The position numbers were made by a program, and so were the translations under genes. The notes below the pieces were generated by a model. It made no database searches and was not told where the DNA came from. It worked only from the letters and a program-made list of their open reading frames with translations. From Marsupella aquatica (taxonomy: Eukaryota > Marchantiophyta), in contig OZ316897.1 of assembly GCA_973895155.1 (NCBI GenBank), forward strand, positions 20,150,001 to 20,214,000: a stretch of DNA of 64,000 nt, in the 5' to 3' direction. Shown piece after piece: positions 52,678-64,000 of the stretch. Each line of letters begins with the position of its first letter. Within the stretch, counting starts at the first letter, position 1.

Positions 52678-55084
52678 TTATGCTTTAAAAAACCATCTCC
52701 CTGTTTGAGCTATGGCAGTAGTGCTGGAGAGGAGAGACTTCGTGTCTGGGCGCCATCTGAACTCCTTCAGCATCACGACAACATCCCCAAAGCCTGGACT
52801 TATTTCTGAGTCACGAATGTTGCTGCAATACACTACCCGCAGTCTTTGCAGCTCCTTGCACGCCATTGCCACGGTCTCCAGACCCGCTGCCGTTACCAAC
52901 GAGCAGCCATCAAGGGACAAAAGCCTCACCTTCCTGCAATGACACATGTAAGGCCCACTCAGGATTTTCAGTTAACTAATTTCATAATTTCAGAGGATTT
53001 AGGAACTCAACTTCAAGTGCAATCCTTGTCCAGTACTTATAGAAGGCAAGGCCAAAGACTTGCCAGACACCAATTAACTATGAGCTTATGCCATGTTCTC
53101 TACGGTCCCAGATAATCCCACGGACTGATTTTATCCAGAATCTAATTGATTACTCTGGGATGCCAAGAATTGGTGCATGTTTGACAACTGCCCCTCGGGA
53201 TCAGAAATGAACGCCAACGAGGATTTGTTTGCTATCAAAGCCCACACGAGCAGATTCTGTTGCAACGCATTTCGGATCCAATGGACATTGCCAATTGAAC
53301 TCCTAGTAAACAATCAAGTCCGTAGGTGGGTGTTCATCAGAATCAAAGCCAAGGTTCTTATAGCGTCTTCAAGCCTAATCTCGAAGCCCGCTTCTGAACT
53401 GTCGTAGACGACAACGATCTTATCTATTCGGTATGTCTAATCTCTGTGCCAACTCAGACTATGCTTCATCTGAAGTCTAACGAACGATTCGGAAGCATAC
53501 CAAATTCTTTCCCTGTTACATCGACAACCACAAGAACAGTCCTACAAGAAGCGACAGAAAAGCTTGGCAGTGGTTAAGATAAAGGCTAACTTACTTGCAA
53601 TTAGCTGCCAGTGTAAATGATTCATCGTCCAAGCCCCAGCAGTCCTGGAATTCCAGCTCCCTAGTGTTCGCACAAACAGTGAGCAGTGCAGCCAATCCAG
53701 CTCGGTCACGGAGGTCACAGCACACCAGCTGTAGCTTCTCTAAGGTTTGACAGCTCTTAATGTGCTCGTACGGTCCCGGCCTGCGATCGATGAATTTACA
53801 GCTCTCGAGACGTAACGTGATGAGGCTCTGATAGTAACCGAGAGCTGCGACCCACCCTTCCTGGAACCCCGTGCTCGACAGCGTCAGCTCCTCCAGCATC
53901 AAACAACACTGCCCAATTGCAGCAATGCCGGCAAAGCTCGCTTCACAACCACTCAATTCCAACCTCAGGAGGCGACGGCACCTGTTAGCCAGGATTGTGA
54001 GCCCAACATCTGTGAATGAACAATTCGAGAACCCTGGAACTGTACCAACTAGTCTCAGAATTTGTACATTTTGGCACGTTACTATAGAAGTGATTGTCTC
54101 ATCCGTGCATTGATGGATCTCCAGGTCTTGTAGCGTTGGACACCCCCTGCCAAGAGCCACCAGACCGGCCTCCCCTTGATTGGACCCCTTCCCTTGTTGG
54201 CCCCCCTTCTTTCCCAGTTCTCCATCCGATTCCCCTTCCGTTTTCACAGCACCTCCAGCTTTGGTTGCCTTTTCCATCCCAGCATCTGCATTGTCGGGCA
54301 CTGATTTCCTTAACTCTTCCTCGTTAATCCCAACCTTCCTTTGCTCATCTCCCACTCCTGTTCCCGCTCCTGCATGGTCCAAGCTCTCATCTCTTACTGC
54401 ATTTTCACCGTTCCTCACCACCAGCTCCCCATCTCTAGTGTTTTCACCATCCTTCGTCGCTATATTATCCCCACCGTTCGCCAGAGTCGCTGGTACAGCA
54501 TCACCCACATCCCTGAGCAACTGCACAGGTTTTTGCCCGGCCTTCTCGTTGGCTGAAACGAACTCCCACTCGGAGAAGGCGCTCCCCGACCCATGGCTGT
54601 TGCTGCAATCGACCAAGCGGAGCCGTTGCAAGTCTGGGCAGCCGGACGCCAGCACGGCAAGGCCACGATCCAGGGCCTCAGGTGAGACTTGTTGGGTCCG
54701 AATGCAAGCCTCCAAGGAGAAGGGCTTGTCTTCCCGTGTCACGTAGGGAAACAGGGGTAACATCAGCTGAGGCATGCCTAGGAGAATGGAATTATTTCTG
54801 GGCACATCTTGCATGCATGCCCAGGTGAGGTCAAGGTCGGTAAGGTTGGGGAATCGTTGAACTAGACGCCCGGACTCTAGGAAGTGCCAATCTAGCAGCC
54901 TGAGGGAGCGGTGTAGCTTGCCGACCGCACGTAGCCAGCGATGGCATACTAAGCTGCAGGGAACTCGAGCTGATTCCGGGATTGCTAGCAGGATGTGCTG
55001 GAGGAGGGTATCACTCAGTCCTGCCGTAATGTCCGTCTTAGCCGGGTCAATTTTATTGCCCTGCCCCTTCGCAGGAGCGCGCAT
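52678..55084 (-). CDS. F-box/LRR protein, At5g07670/At5g51370 family
   Basis: Probable substrate-recognition subunit of an SCF ubiquitin ligase. Two exons (55084-53595 and 52933-52678) join in phase to 581 aa. F-box at residues about 22-62: LSDTLLQHILLAIPESARVP, then SLVCHRWLRAVGKLHRSLRLLDW. Leucine-rich repeats follow: GCPDLQRLRLVDCSN, GLTILANRCRRLLRLELSGC, CWGLDDESFTLAANCK. The end is characteristic of the family: SEISPGF.. and EFRWRPDTKSLLSS. Residues about 175-300 are a low-complexity insert rich in G, E, K, N and D that splits the LRR region and is not part of the angiosperm homologues as I recall them. The start ATG at 55084 is the first in the frame. The substrate is unknown. Confidence 0.9.
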
Positions 55085-57720
55085 GCTTGCTCCCTCTCTC
55101 TGTCCAGCTTCCTCCTGCTCCTTTTCCGTGTTTGCTTCTATATCTTTCTCTTTTTCTATCTACTTCACATGTCTCTGCTTCTGTTTCGTCTAATCAAGCT
55201 TCCTTCCTCTTCAGCACATCAGTGCTCCGAGGTGGGGAATGGGACTTGTTCCCCAATCCTGACTATTGAGGCTACTCTCCCGTTCCGCGTCTCACTGTCA
55301 GTCTATGGGCATCAATTTCGTTCCCAAAATACAGGAGCAATCCAGTCTTCTTCAACATGCGAATGCCTCGAGAGTGGCTTTTTTCCAAATCTGTTGGACT
55401 CCTCACCTCTTTTCCAATGCTGAATTGAATCCACAGCAGGAACAGTGCACAGATGTAGCATCGCACAACCCTGGATCTACACAACCTGACTCAGTCACCC
55501 AAACTCATTGGTTTCACCGATCTGCTTCAAATTTTGTCCATCCACCTTCGTCTACTATGCTGATCTCCTCGAAAGAACTGCCGTCCACAATCTATGACCG
55601 ACAAGGCTCTCCAGGATCCAATGTTGGCTCTGCGCTGTCTCTCTCTCCCTTACCTTCAGTCAAGATGATCCGGTCTTCGAACCATCCCGGTCAAATTAGG
55701 GAAGGGAAAAACTGTCCAAGCACTCCACTGCAATGTCCGCCGCTCCACTCGACCACCCCCACGGGTGAGTAGAGCACTAGGGGACAAGAACATGGGTTTG
55801 ACACGGAGATACAAATCATCAGCAGTGTCCGTTTTGACCTCACGAACTATGCTTTTTGGCCCTCTCCACACAGTCGTCCAGCTGCTCCCGAAGCGCAGGC
55901 CGAAAGGCCCCTTTCGCCCACCCGTTCCCGTCCCAGGCAGATAGTCTCAGTGTGGATCTTTCCTCTCCCACTCACCGCTCCCAATTCAAGATCCAGCCCG
56001 CCACTTTCCACGACGTCTTCACCTTCAATCTTCCTTCGTTCCTTGCAATCCAATCCAGCCCCACCGCAGCAGTGCCCACCTTCACTTTTTTCCTCTAAAG
56101 TTCCGTTAATCTCAAATGCAATCTTATTAGTCCCCTTCAGTCACATTCAATCCATAATTCTTCACTAAGGTCCCCTTTCTCTCATCCAAATGCAATTCAC
56201 TCCGTCCTCTCGAAGTTCTTCTCTACGGTCCCCTCCTCTCATCCCCACTCCAATCACTCCGCCCTCTATCAGCAGTGGGCTCCCTTGACCTCTCTGTCGC
56301 GCTCTCCTCTCTCCCTTATCTTCTGTTCTGATGTCAATGTGGCAACAACACACTGTTCGTCCGAGGAACATGGGGAAGAAGAACAGCTCTTGTGATGACA
56401 CTGTCTTGCTCACTTCTTGCACTGTGGCCGTTGTTCGAGTTCGTTCCGTTGGGTTGGTCTCAGCACTTCTAGTGGGGTCCCCAGGGAGTGCGGGCAGGAG
56501 GGCAGCATTGCTTTCATACGAGCGGTCCGAATGTATCGAAAAGGTCTCGGGTTTGGTACCTCGTCTCTCTCTCTTGAATCTTCTCATCATGCATCCGCTC
56601 GTCCTCCTCCCTACTCAATCATCAGTCCTCTTTCACCCTCACCACCGATATCAATTGGACAGCCTTACTTTTAGCTACCTCCCAATGTACGGGTAATAAT
56701 AAGCCTTTCAGTTTTCATTCCATATGCAAACAACGATAAATAATTGTAGCATGCACCGACTCATTATTCATCTCAGGCACCCCTAGTCCCCTTTGTCCTG
56801 CCTGCGGGCAGAAGGATTCCATCTCCTGCCCGATGCTGGTAGACTCCCTAGCTCCAAGACAACAACCAGATTTCCCGGCCAGGTCAAATTTCCTCCCTCC
56901 ATTCTCGCGGGAGGCTTTGTTTGACTTTTCCAGTCCATTCTTTCATCCTTTGACAGACTCTCTCTGACTCTCAGAGTCTGAGACTGGAGTTCACGAGTTG
57001 AGCTAAAATCCAAACGGCGAAGGGGAATGAACGAATGAACCCAGAATGCAAGCGGCAGGCGATGAATCCTGCCCGAGTGCCGACGTTCCCGTGTGATCAC
57101 AACCGGCCCCACCTTCAATCTCCACTCTGTCTTAATTAACTTGCTCTCAATCATCAATCATTCACTGTCGCTCATCGTCCCGTCCGTCCGTTACTCCGTT
57201 AGGCCAGAAAGAGAATGACGACCGCCTCTTCTTTACAGTTCTTTTCATGGGGGTTTGCGATCTTGGCGAGACAGAAGTAGTATCACGACAAGACGCGCAT
57301 CCCGAGCCCTGTCTCCTAGCTCACCGCGTCCTAATTGAATCCATCGCAACGGCGATTTTCTCCAAAATTCTCACGCACCGAGGTCGTACTCACTCCAAGA
57401 CTCCATGACTCCATCGCCGCCGAGTCGCCGAGCTTTCCCAAATCACGCGGCTGGCTTTCTCTCAATACGTACAGATACGGTATCTTTGTGAGATACGGCG
57501 TCGCTCTATACAAGCACAAGCTGTGAAGCTGAGGGAGGGTACGTACGGTGATACGGTATGTTGGCCTTTAGATCAACAACACGTATTGATCCGGAGTTTA
57601 ACTAGCCGGCCTTTACCGTAGGTACTACTCTAGGTGTCAATGCATGGTAAAATTTACAGTGGGACTGGAGGGGTACCTTGTTAGAGCATTCACATGGTAA
57701 TTGTGTGAGTACTTGAATGG
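55085..57720. other. 5' flank of the F-box gene and spacer
   Basis: Immediately right of the start codon the plus strand is pyrimidine-rich (CTCCCTCTCTCTGTCC...), that is purine-rich in the sense direction of the F-box gene, as at the CDPK 5' end. This suggests a long 5' UTR. Further out there are several open frames of 120-170 codons in CT-rich low-complexity DNA, without domains. No second gene is supported. Confidence 0.45.
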
Positions 57721-57721
57721 G

Positions 57722-57865
57722 GGAATGGCTAGTTGGTGGTGGATTGCACCCTTGTGCTACTAAATGGGCGGAATAGCTAGTTGGTGGTGGATTGTACCCT
57801 GGTGCTACTTGAATGGCGGAATAGCTAGTTCGTGGTGGATTGCACCCTGGTGCGCATCGCATGTA
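57722..57865. repeat. 48-bp tandem repeat, three units
   Basis: Units begin at 57722, 57770 and 57818 with GGAAT(G/A)GCTAGTTGGTGGTG. The 48-bp period keeps one minus-strand frame open, giving a 16-residue repeat of the type SYSAIQVAPGYNPPPT. No gene context (signal, splice sites, domain) supports translation. Confidence 0.85.
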
Positions 57866-60800
57866 GTGTAATGGTCTTCTCTCAATTCCATTTGTGTTGA
57901 TGCTGTTATATGTCCTGTCTGTGCTGGCCACACTGCTTGACGAAAGTGGGCTGGCAACCCTCGCATGCACCCAAACTCACCAGTTCTGGCATGTGGGAGG
58001 CTGCTTCGGGTAAGTGGGGCTCCAAGGTTTGATTTTGCATGGCTACATGGGAATTGAAAAACTAACTTTTACCTACTTTGCCACTAAAGATGTTTGTGTT
58101 GACAATTCTGTTGATTTTGGAATTGAAAAAACAACTGTTAGCTACTTTGCACTAAATATGTTTGAATTGACAATTCTGCCAGTTATTTTGTATTGACAAA
58201 TATGCCACTGTTTTGTATATGGATGACAAGTTCACCAATATAATCAGGGGAACTATATACAAAAATGCATGACATATTGTAAATACTATAAAAACAATGG
58301 CAGTATTCATTTGTAAATTTAAACATCTTTAGTGACAATGTATTTAAACGTTGATTGATAAAATGGTTTCCCAAGTCAATCACACTGAAGTTGTCCCTGG
58401 CCGGGCATTCCCCATGACTGGCGGGAATGCTCTTCGGGGGTGTCAAATCTGGTCCCTTTTATTGCAAGGGGTGGAACACTATTGATGGTTGTTAAGGGGG
58501 GTTACCTCTATGTTCATGGCCTCAGCCTGCTCCATTTGGTGTACAAGTGAAACTCATGTTCACACATTCACAAAATCAACAATAGTCTTTTCACAAGTGA
58601 ACACCGATCAGAACTAGTGATTCACACTCAGTCCTTTCAATGGGATCAATCCATATGTCAAGCCAAATGCACCTTGTGTTGAAGTAATTTGTATTCTACA
58701 CACAACTTGACCACCCCCACCATAGACGCTAGAGCTTGTGCTCAAAAGGCTAACATCAGAAGATGAACTTTAAAGTCACCACGAAGGGATGCCTAGTCCT
58801 CCCACCCAAAACCCTAACTACTCATATAGGACACATACAAAATCCCTAAACCAGGATAGCATATTTATCATTCTACTACTCAAACTGGTGTGACATGTAT
58901 GTAGTAAGGTTTGTTTAATGGACATTGTCCAGAAAGTACATAAACACACAAAAAACATGTTATATGATACATTGATGTGAGCAACACTTCAGCAGAATAA
59001 CACTTGTATATGATTTCACTCACTTGCTCAAATCCATGCTACTGTGAGCTTCAGCCAGTTTTCCCCACATTGTCCATAACAAGTATAGTTGAATCAATTT
59101 GAGACATTTTGCAGGACTCCAACAATAACTTTGCAATGTCATCAGAGTACCAAGGAAGTACAAATGTGTTTCTTGCAGTGTACAGAAGCTTTTAGAGCAC
59201 CAGTTTTCAGTGTACCAAAACACTACATGGACACTCAATTTCAGGCTTCAGAATTGGATTTGGCCAGAACTTGTGAACTACTTTTTGTGCTCTGGTCCCC
59301 CCCCCCCCCCTCTTCCTGTGCATGCGCGCGGACCTCAACCAGAGAAGAAAAGAGGTCTAAATGTCTGAACATGGATTAGCTGGGACCTGGTGAGCAAGGT
59401 CAGAACCCGTGAAATGTACAAACAACACCTGCCTGCCCCTTGCCTATCCAATGTGCACTCGCTGTGCGGATGCATATATTTTCTCTCTAAGTTACCTTAA
59501 ACTGAGCGAAAGAGTTTCCCATTTTGCTTGCCTGAAATCAAAGTTGAAGCCAATGGCAGCACAAAGGTGACAGCAAAAACAAGCAATAATGGTTTGTTCA
59601 TGAATTTTAGCAGTTTTACCCTGAGTCAGTGTTCCTCAAGCATGTGGGTTGACAAGCACCAGGTATTGCATGTTTGCTAGAAAGGGCACTCTGAAGAGAC
59701 CCATTATGTAATGTTGTACCCGGCCAAAAACATCTCACCCTCTCACCCAACAAGCACTGTCTTCAAGCACTGGCAGTCCTATCAAGTGAAACAAAGATTG
59801 GGGGTTGAGCAGTATCATTATCCTTTGAGCACCAGCATATTTCTCAAAGCTTTGTCAGGGGACTCCCAATGATTGAATTTATTTTCATTTAATCCCCAAT
59901 TATCTGTTCAAGTTAGTGGTCTCCAAGGTTTGATTCTTCAAGACCAACTCTGGTGATCTGAAAGCATTGATTGATTTGGAATCACTCTATCCGAGTGCTG
60001 AAAGGATTGGTCCTTGACTTGCAACAGAAATGATTCCCATCTTTCTTAGTATGAGAGGGAGAAGGGCTGGCTGCTCTAGGTGGCAACTAACAAAAGAAGT
60101 GATCAGACTAGGTTTAGAGACTAACAGAAATTCCTAATGTATCAGACTAATTTTTTAATTTCATTTTAATTATTTTAAAGAGGAAATCTGTGAAACCCAC
60201 AGAAAGGGAAGAGTGAGTCACAATAGTTGAACCCAAGACCTATGGGTCTCTACTCAAGTGAGCTACCACAAATTCATGCATCTCTGGGCAATTTATCAGA
60301 CTAATTATTTAATCATTAGACTAAATCATAGACTAATCAAGCTTGGATGGACCTCTAAGTTCGACAAATTGCCTCCATGGATGTTTGTAAGCCCAATGTA
60401 TTGCATTTTACTCACAACTACCCAAATGCCTTGTACTTAGACTCCCAAGTCCTACTCACAAGCATAGTCTAAATATCAAACAAATCTTTTATTAGAGAAT
60501 TTACCCAGACTCCCATGCCCACCTCTACTCACAAGCATAATCCAAATATCAATTCTTTTTGTTTCCATAGCAACTATGACATATGGTTTCACTCTACAAA
60601 GTAGGTCAAGAACACTAGACTAGCCTGATTGCCCAAGCTTTGCTAGACTCACTCTTGCCTTCCCCATCTGTTCCCTCACCCATAGCTCTCGAACACCCAG
60701 CATCATAGATAATTCATTGTAGATATAGGCTCCCAGTGTAGCTTTTGATAGCAAATTATTAGCTGGATGTCAAGAGGTGAGTATTGTTAACTAGCCTGAG

Positions 60801-61596
60801 TGCCCCTTCTCAGTTCCGCTACCCTAGAGTCAATCGGAGACCCTTGGCACACTAGACAGTTAGCCCTTATCCCAGCTCTTTTTCTCATGGCCTTATCCTA
60901 GTTTCAATGGTGCTTTACTAGATAGCTAGATTAGTCCATCTTGGAACATCTCATTCGTATAAATAGGCAATACATTAGGGTGTTTTCAAAGCTTCATAGT
61001 TACATGTGATGGCTTTTGGCCATAGCTTTTACACAGGATTATGTAAACAAAATTAATCTATATTTTAAGTGGCCTCTAGAGCAACTTATGGTCATGGCGT
61101 TGGCATATGACCAATCTTTATAACAAAAAGTTATGTATCATGAATTTGATAGAGTTATGGATCAAGAATTTGGTAGTCTATAAATTTTTCTGTTTGTAAA
61201 CCTTGACTACTAAGATAAGGTCCATCAGATTTTGAGGTATGAGACCCCTACTAAATTCTGATATAAACAATATTTATTTGACTTTCAACGAGCCATTCAG
61301 CTGAGGTGTAAATTGATCTGACAGTAAGCTTTAAAAACATACAGTAAAACCGGTGTCATCTGTTTTGCGCATTCACTGATTCACGTTCACGTTCACTGTG
61401 GACACCTTCGAAGACGCCATGCTCTAATCCCAGACAGCAGTCGAGAAATCGGGCTGTGTATTCTCATGTTTTGCTGTTGGTGACAGAGTCGCAAGCCCAT
61501 AAATGAGAGCATAATTGAATCAGGATTCCGTGCACCGCTCATTCCATTCTTCAAAGGGAGATTTCGCTGCTTTTGAGGCATTTGTCTCTGGAAGCC
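57866..61596. other. Gene-free spacer upstream of the CTP peptidase
   Basis: No coding region or RNA gene recognised. A run of about 15 C residues starts near 59297. An imperfect local duplication near 58045-58180 repeats TTTGGAATTGAAAAA...CTTTTACCTACTTTGCC-like text. The last few hundred bases should hold the peptidase promoter; no core element is certain. Confidence 0.45.
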
Positions 61597-63975
61597 ATGG
61601 CGACTGTGGCTGTTTCCTGGCCAGGGTCTGCCGCATTGAATTCCTTAAACCTTCACAAGTTTCCCTTCGTGATTTCTCGTCATGACGCCCGTGCCACTCT
61701 GAATGGCCGGAGTGGTGTAGCTGGAATGATTCACAGGAATGGCAGGATTTGCAGAAGGGAGCGGATTGGAAAGAGTAGCGGAGTTGCTGTTTGCTCATCT
61801 TGGGATTTTCAACATGGGAAGAGGCAGGGCATTGTGTGCTCCTGCTCAGGGAGTGCTCGCTCACAGGAGAGAGTAGCAGAGCTGGCAATTCAGAAGTTTA
61901 GGGCATCAGAAGAGGAGGATGGGGATGGAAGAAGCTCCGAGACAATTTGGAGGAAGATTATGGAAATAACTACTGCTGTAGTCCTCTCTGCCATTATTTC
62001 TCTCTCCGGCAGCGCTGACTACAATTCAGTCTTAGCCGTGGAGGTGACTTTGGACTCTTCCTCGGCCCCTTCATCCTCTGAAGATCTCCGTGTTAGATTG
62101 GACAATCCTGAATGCTCCGGGAAGGCGATAATTCGAGTCGCAGATGAACCAAGTATCTCGTCAGCAGAGCCGGTGACAAATGAGTCAGTTGTGGAGGAAG
62201 CCTGGCAGGTTGTCAATGAGAATTTTCTAGATGCACGGCGCCATTCTTGGTCTGCGGAAGAATGGGCGGTAAGATCTGTTTGGCCATCTCTCCCCCTCAA
62301 GCTTGACCGCGAGCTACCAATACTGAATGAAGTGAATGACAGGGAGGGGATGCAGATGATGAATCGGTCGGTGTTGATGCAGACGATGAATTCCAGTCAG
62401 TGTTGATGCAGATGATGAATTCCAGTCGGTGTTGATGCAGATGATGAATTCCAGTCAGTGCTGAATTTAGTGCAGGAAACAACTATTGTGTCATATTTTC
62501 ATGTAGGTCCCAGTAGAGGGTCTCTAGACGTCAGAGTAATATATTATTAGAGACACAATAATTTTGACATACTTCTTTAAAAAAAGACACTGCATTTCCC
62601 TACCATCGCCGACTGAGTAATGTTCAAATATTCAGTAATCTGGTTGCTTCCTCTTTTCAAGTTACTGGTAACTTGAAGACTTCGTTGGATGCTGAAATAT
62701 TATCGTTAAACAGTGTGATTCCGCATATGAACTGTAGTGGGGTTATCTTCTTTCAGAAATTAAGGGAAGACGTCCTCAAAAGGCCGATTCGCAGCAGAAT
62801 GGCAGCTTACGGGGCAATCAAAGGAATGCTGGCGACATTAAATGATCCATACACACGTTTTCTAACTCCCGATCAGGTGAGCAAATCGCTACTTGATATT
62901 CATGTCGTGTACTAGTTAGTGCCGTAGAATTTTCTGATTGTGTACGTTGTTTGTTCGACTCCTGTCTGGATTTTATTTAACCAACATAGTGCACGACTAC
63001 TGAATTAAGGTCATTTTCCAGAGAGTGCAGTTGCTCATTTCATCATATGCAGTGGACCTTTGGTAAAGCCGATCCGGCTTGTTAGTTTTGGAATGTTTCA
63101 CATCTCCTTCCTCGAGATTAGTCCCCACTTTATTTATCGCGCGCTGATTTTGGTGGGCCTGTTTCGTGGCAGTTTAGGGAGCTGTCTAAGTATGATGTGA
63201 CAGGAGTTGGGCTCAACATTGGCGAGCTTGAAAATGGCAAGGGACAAGTCAGACTTGCGGTCCTTGGGATTGTGCTGGGAAGTCCTGCGCAGATGATGGG
63301 CGTCAGACAGGTCTGCGGATGATCAATGAGATTCTTCTTGCTTGAATAAGGATTGAGCCGAGATAAAGTGGTTGTGCGTATTCATACCGTGCTGCTCTTA
63401 ATTTTCCATTGGTGGAAATTAGAGTTGCAGAGTTAGGTTGGAATCCTCCATTCTGTTTGTTAGATTCGGTTGTCCGAAGTGCTTCAAACCAGGTTGATGT
63501 TCATGAGTCCCAAACAGTCATGGAGGCTCTGTAAAATATTCCTAGAGTGCCAGTGACGAGGACAGTGCTTGTTGTATTCTTTGGGTGCTGTTAGGGTGAT
63601 GAGTTGTTGACCGTAAATGGGACCAGTGTCGACGGCTTGTCTGCGTTTGAAGCAGCATCTCTCATCCAAGGACCGAAGGGAACTCCAGTGTCAATTCAGG
63701 TCCATCTCTTCCACGCATGTTCTTCTCCTTACTGTGCATGTTGTGAGCATTGAGAATTGCATAGCAAGGTACTAGGTTGGAATCTGACAATCCAGTGCGT
63801 TTGCAGATCAGACATAGCCCTTGTGAGGATGCGAAGATGATTACAGTGCCTAGGCAGCAAGATGTTCGAACTCCAGTTTACTATCGCTTAGAGCGTGCGC
63901 AAAATTCAGGAGAGCTAATGGGATACATCCGGCTGCGTGAATTCAACGCTTTAGCTAAGAAAGATCTCGTTATTG
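61597..63975 (+). CDS. C-terminal processing peptidase, thylakoid lumen (5' part, cut by window end)
   Basis: Serine peptidase of family S41 (plant CTPA1/CTPA3 type, as At5g46390/At3g57680), expected in the thylakoid lumen; the classic member processes the D1 precursor of photosystem II. Exons seen: 61597-62268, 62757-62876, 63173-63310, 63595-63699 and 63807-63975, in phase with GT..AG borders (401 codons). The N-terminus is rich in S, R and A (transit peptide). A hydrophobic segment near residues 125-145 (TTAVVLSAIISL) fits a lumen-targeting signal. LNDPYTRFLTPDQ and a PDZ domain (GVGLNIGELENGKGQVRL, GVRQGDELLTVNGTSVDG, AASLIQGPKGTPVSI) follow, then GYIRLREFNALAKKDLV. The catalytic Ser/Lys would be encoded beyond the window. 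The start is the ATG at 61597; upstream in-frame codons are not ATG. Confidence 0.93.
62349..62464 (+). repeat. 29-bp tandem repeat in CTP peptidase intron 1
   Basis: Units beginning GATGCAGA(T/C)GATGAAT at 62349, 62376, 62405 and 62434, each followed by TCCAGTC(A/G)GTG. Spacings are 27, 29 and 29 bp. It lies about 80 bp after the exon 1 donor. Confidence 0.85.
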
Positions 63976-64000
63976 GTAAGCTGCTTGAGAAAGGTTTACG

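Overview
This is a plant nuclear genomic window. Protein-coding genes are split by spliceosomal introns with GT..AG borders. Gene content is land-plant: a four-EF-hand calcium-dependent protein kinase, a thylakoid C-terminal processing peptidase, an F-box/LRR protein of the At5g07670/At5g51370 type, a malectin-like receptor-kinase fragment and a plant TIMELESS. A tandem pair of EF-hand exons in the kinase matches, from memory, what was reported for a Marchantia polymorpha (liverwort) CDPK. A liverwort or other bryophyte is therefore my best guess, at moderate confidence. No bacterial, organellar or viral gene set was seen.

Layout. At 938-8708 (minus) lies a complete 15-exon TIMELESS gene (replication-fork protection and cohesion; 1343 codons, every junction in phase). 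From 9.4 to 13.3 kb there is AT-rich repeat DNA. At 14.7-16.1 kb (minus) is a frameshifted 5' fragment of a malectin-like receptor kinase. At 16.7-19.2 kb (minus) is a gene for an unrecognised single-pass membrane protein, perhaps plastidial. At 19.5-21.0 kb a rearranged copy combines a TIMELESS exon-2 piece with the repeat family seen at 10-12 kb. At 22.0-22.5 and 22.6-23.2 kb are degenerate tandem repeats. A CACTA (En/Spm) DNA transposon with matching ends and a 3-bp target duplication occupies 23203-29083, inserted into one unit of the second array. At 30.8-31.6 kb is a degenerate minisatellite.

At 33.7-36.6 kb sits an intronless, 5'-truncated, frameshifted DEAH-box splicing helicase copy. 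It is followed by a truncated Ty1/copia element (5' LTR, primer-binding site, broken gag; 36653-37565), which is joined directly to a scrambled, inverted copy of several TIMELESS segments (37570-39975). From 40 to 44.5 kb I see no gene. At 45849-50027 (plus) is the CDPK gene with two mutually exclusive 128-nt exons. At 52678-55084 (minus) is the F-box/LRR gene. At 57.7 kb is a 48-bp tandem repeat. At 61597-63975 (plus) are the first five exons of the C-terminal processing peptidase, cut by the window end.

The genes do not form a pathway or operon. The two themes are (i) a clean case of exon duplication that should produce two CDPK isoforms with different calcium-binding loops, and (ii) repeated shuffling of pieces of resident genes (TIMELESS at least twice, the helicase at least twice) next to transposon-derived DNA.
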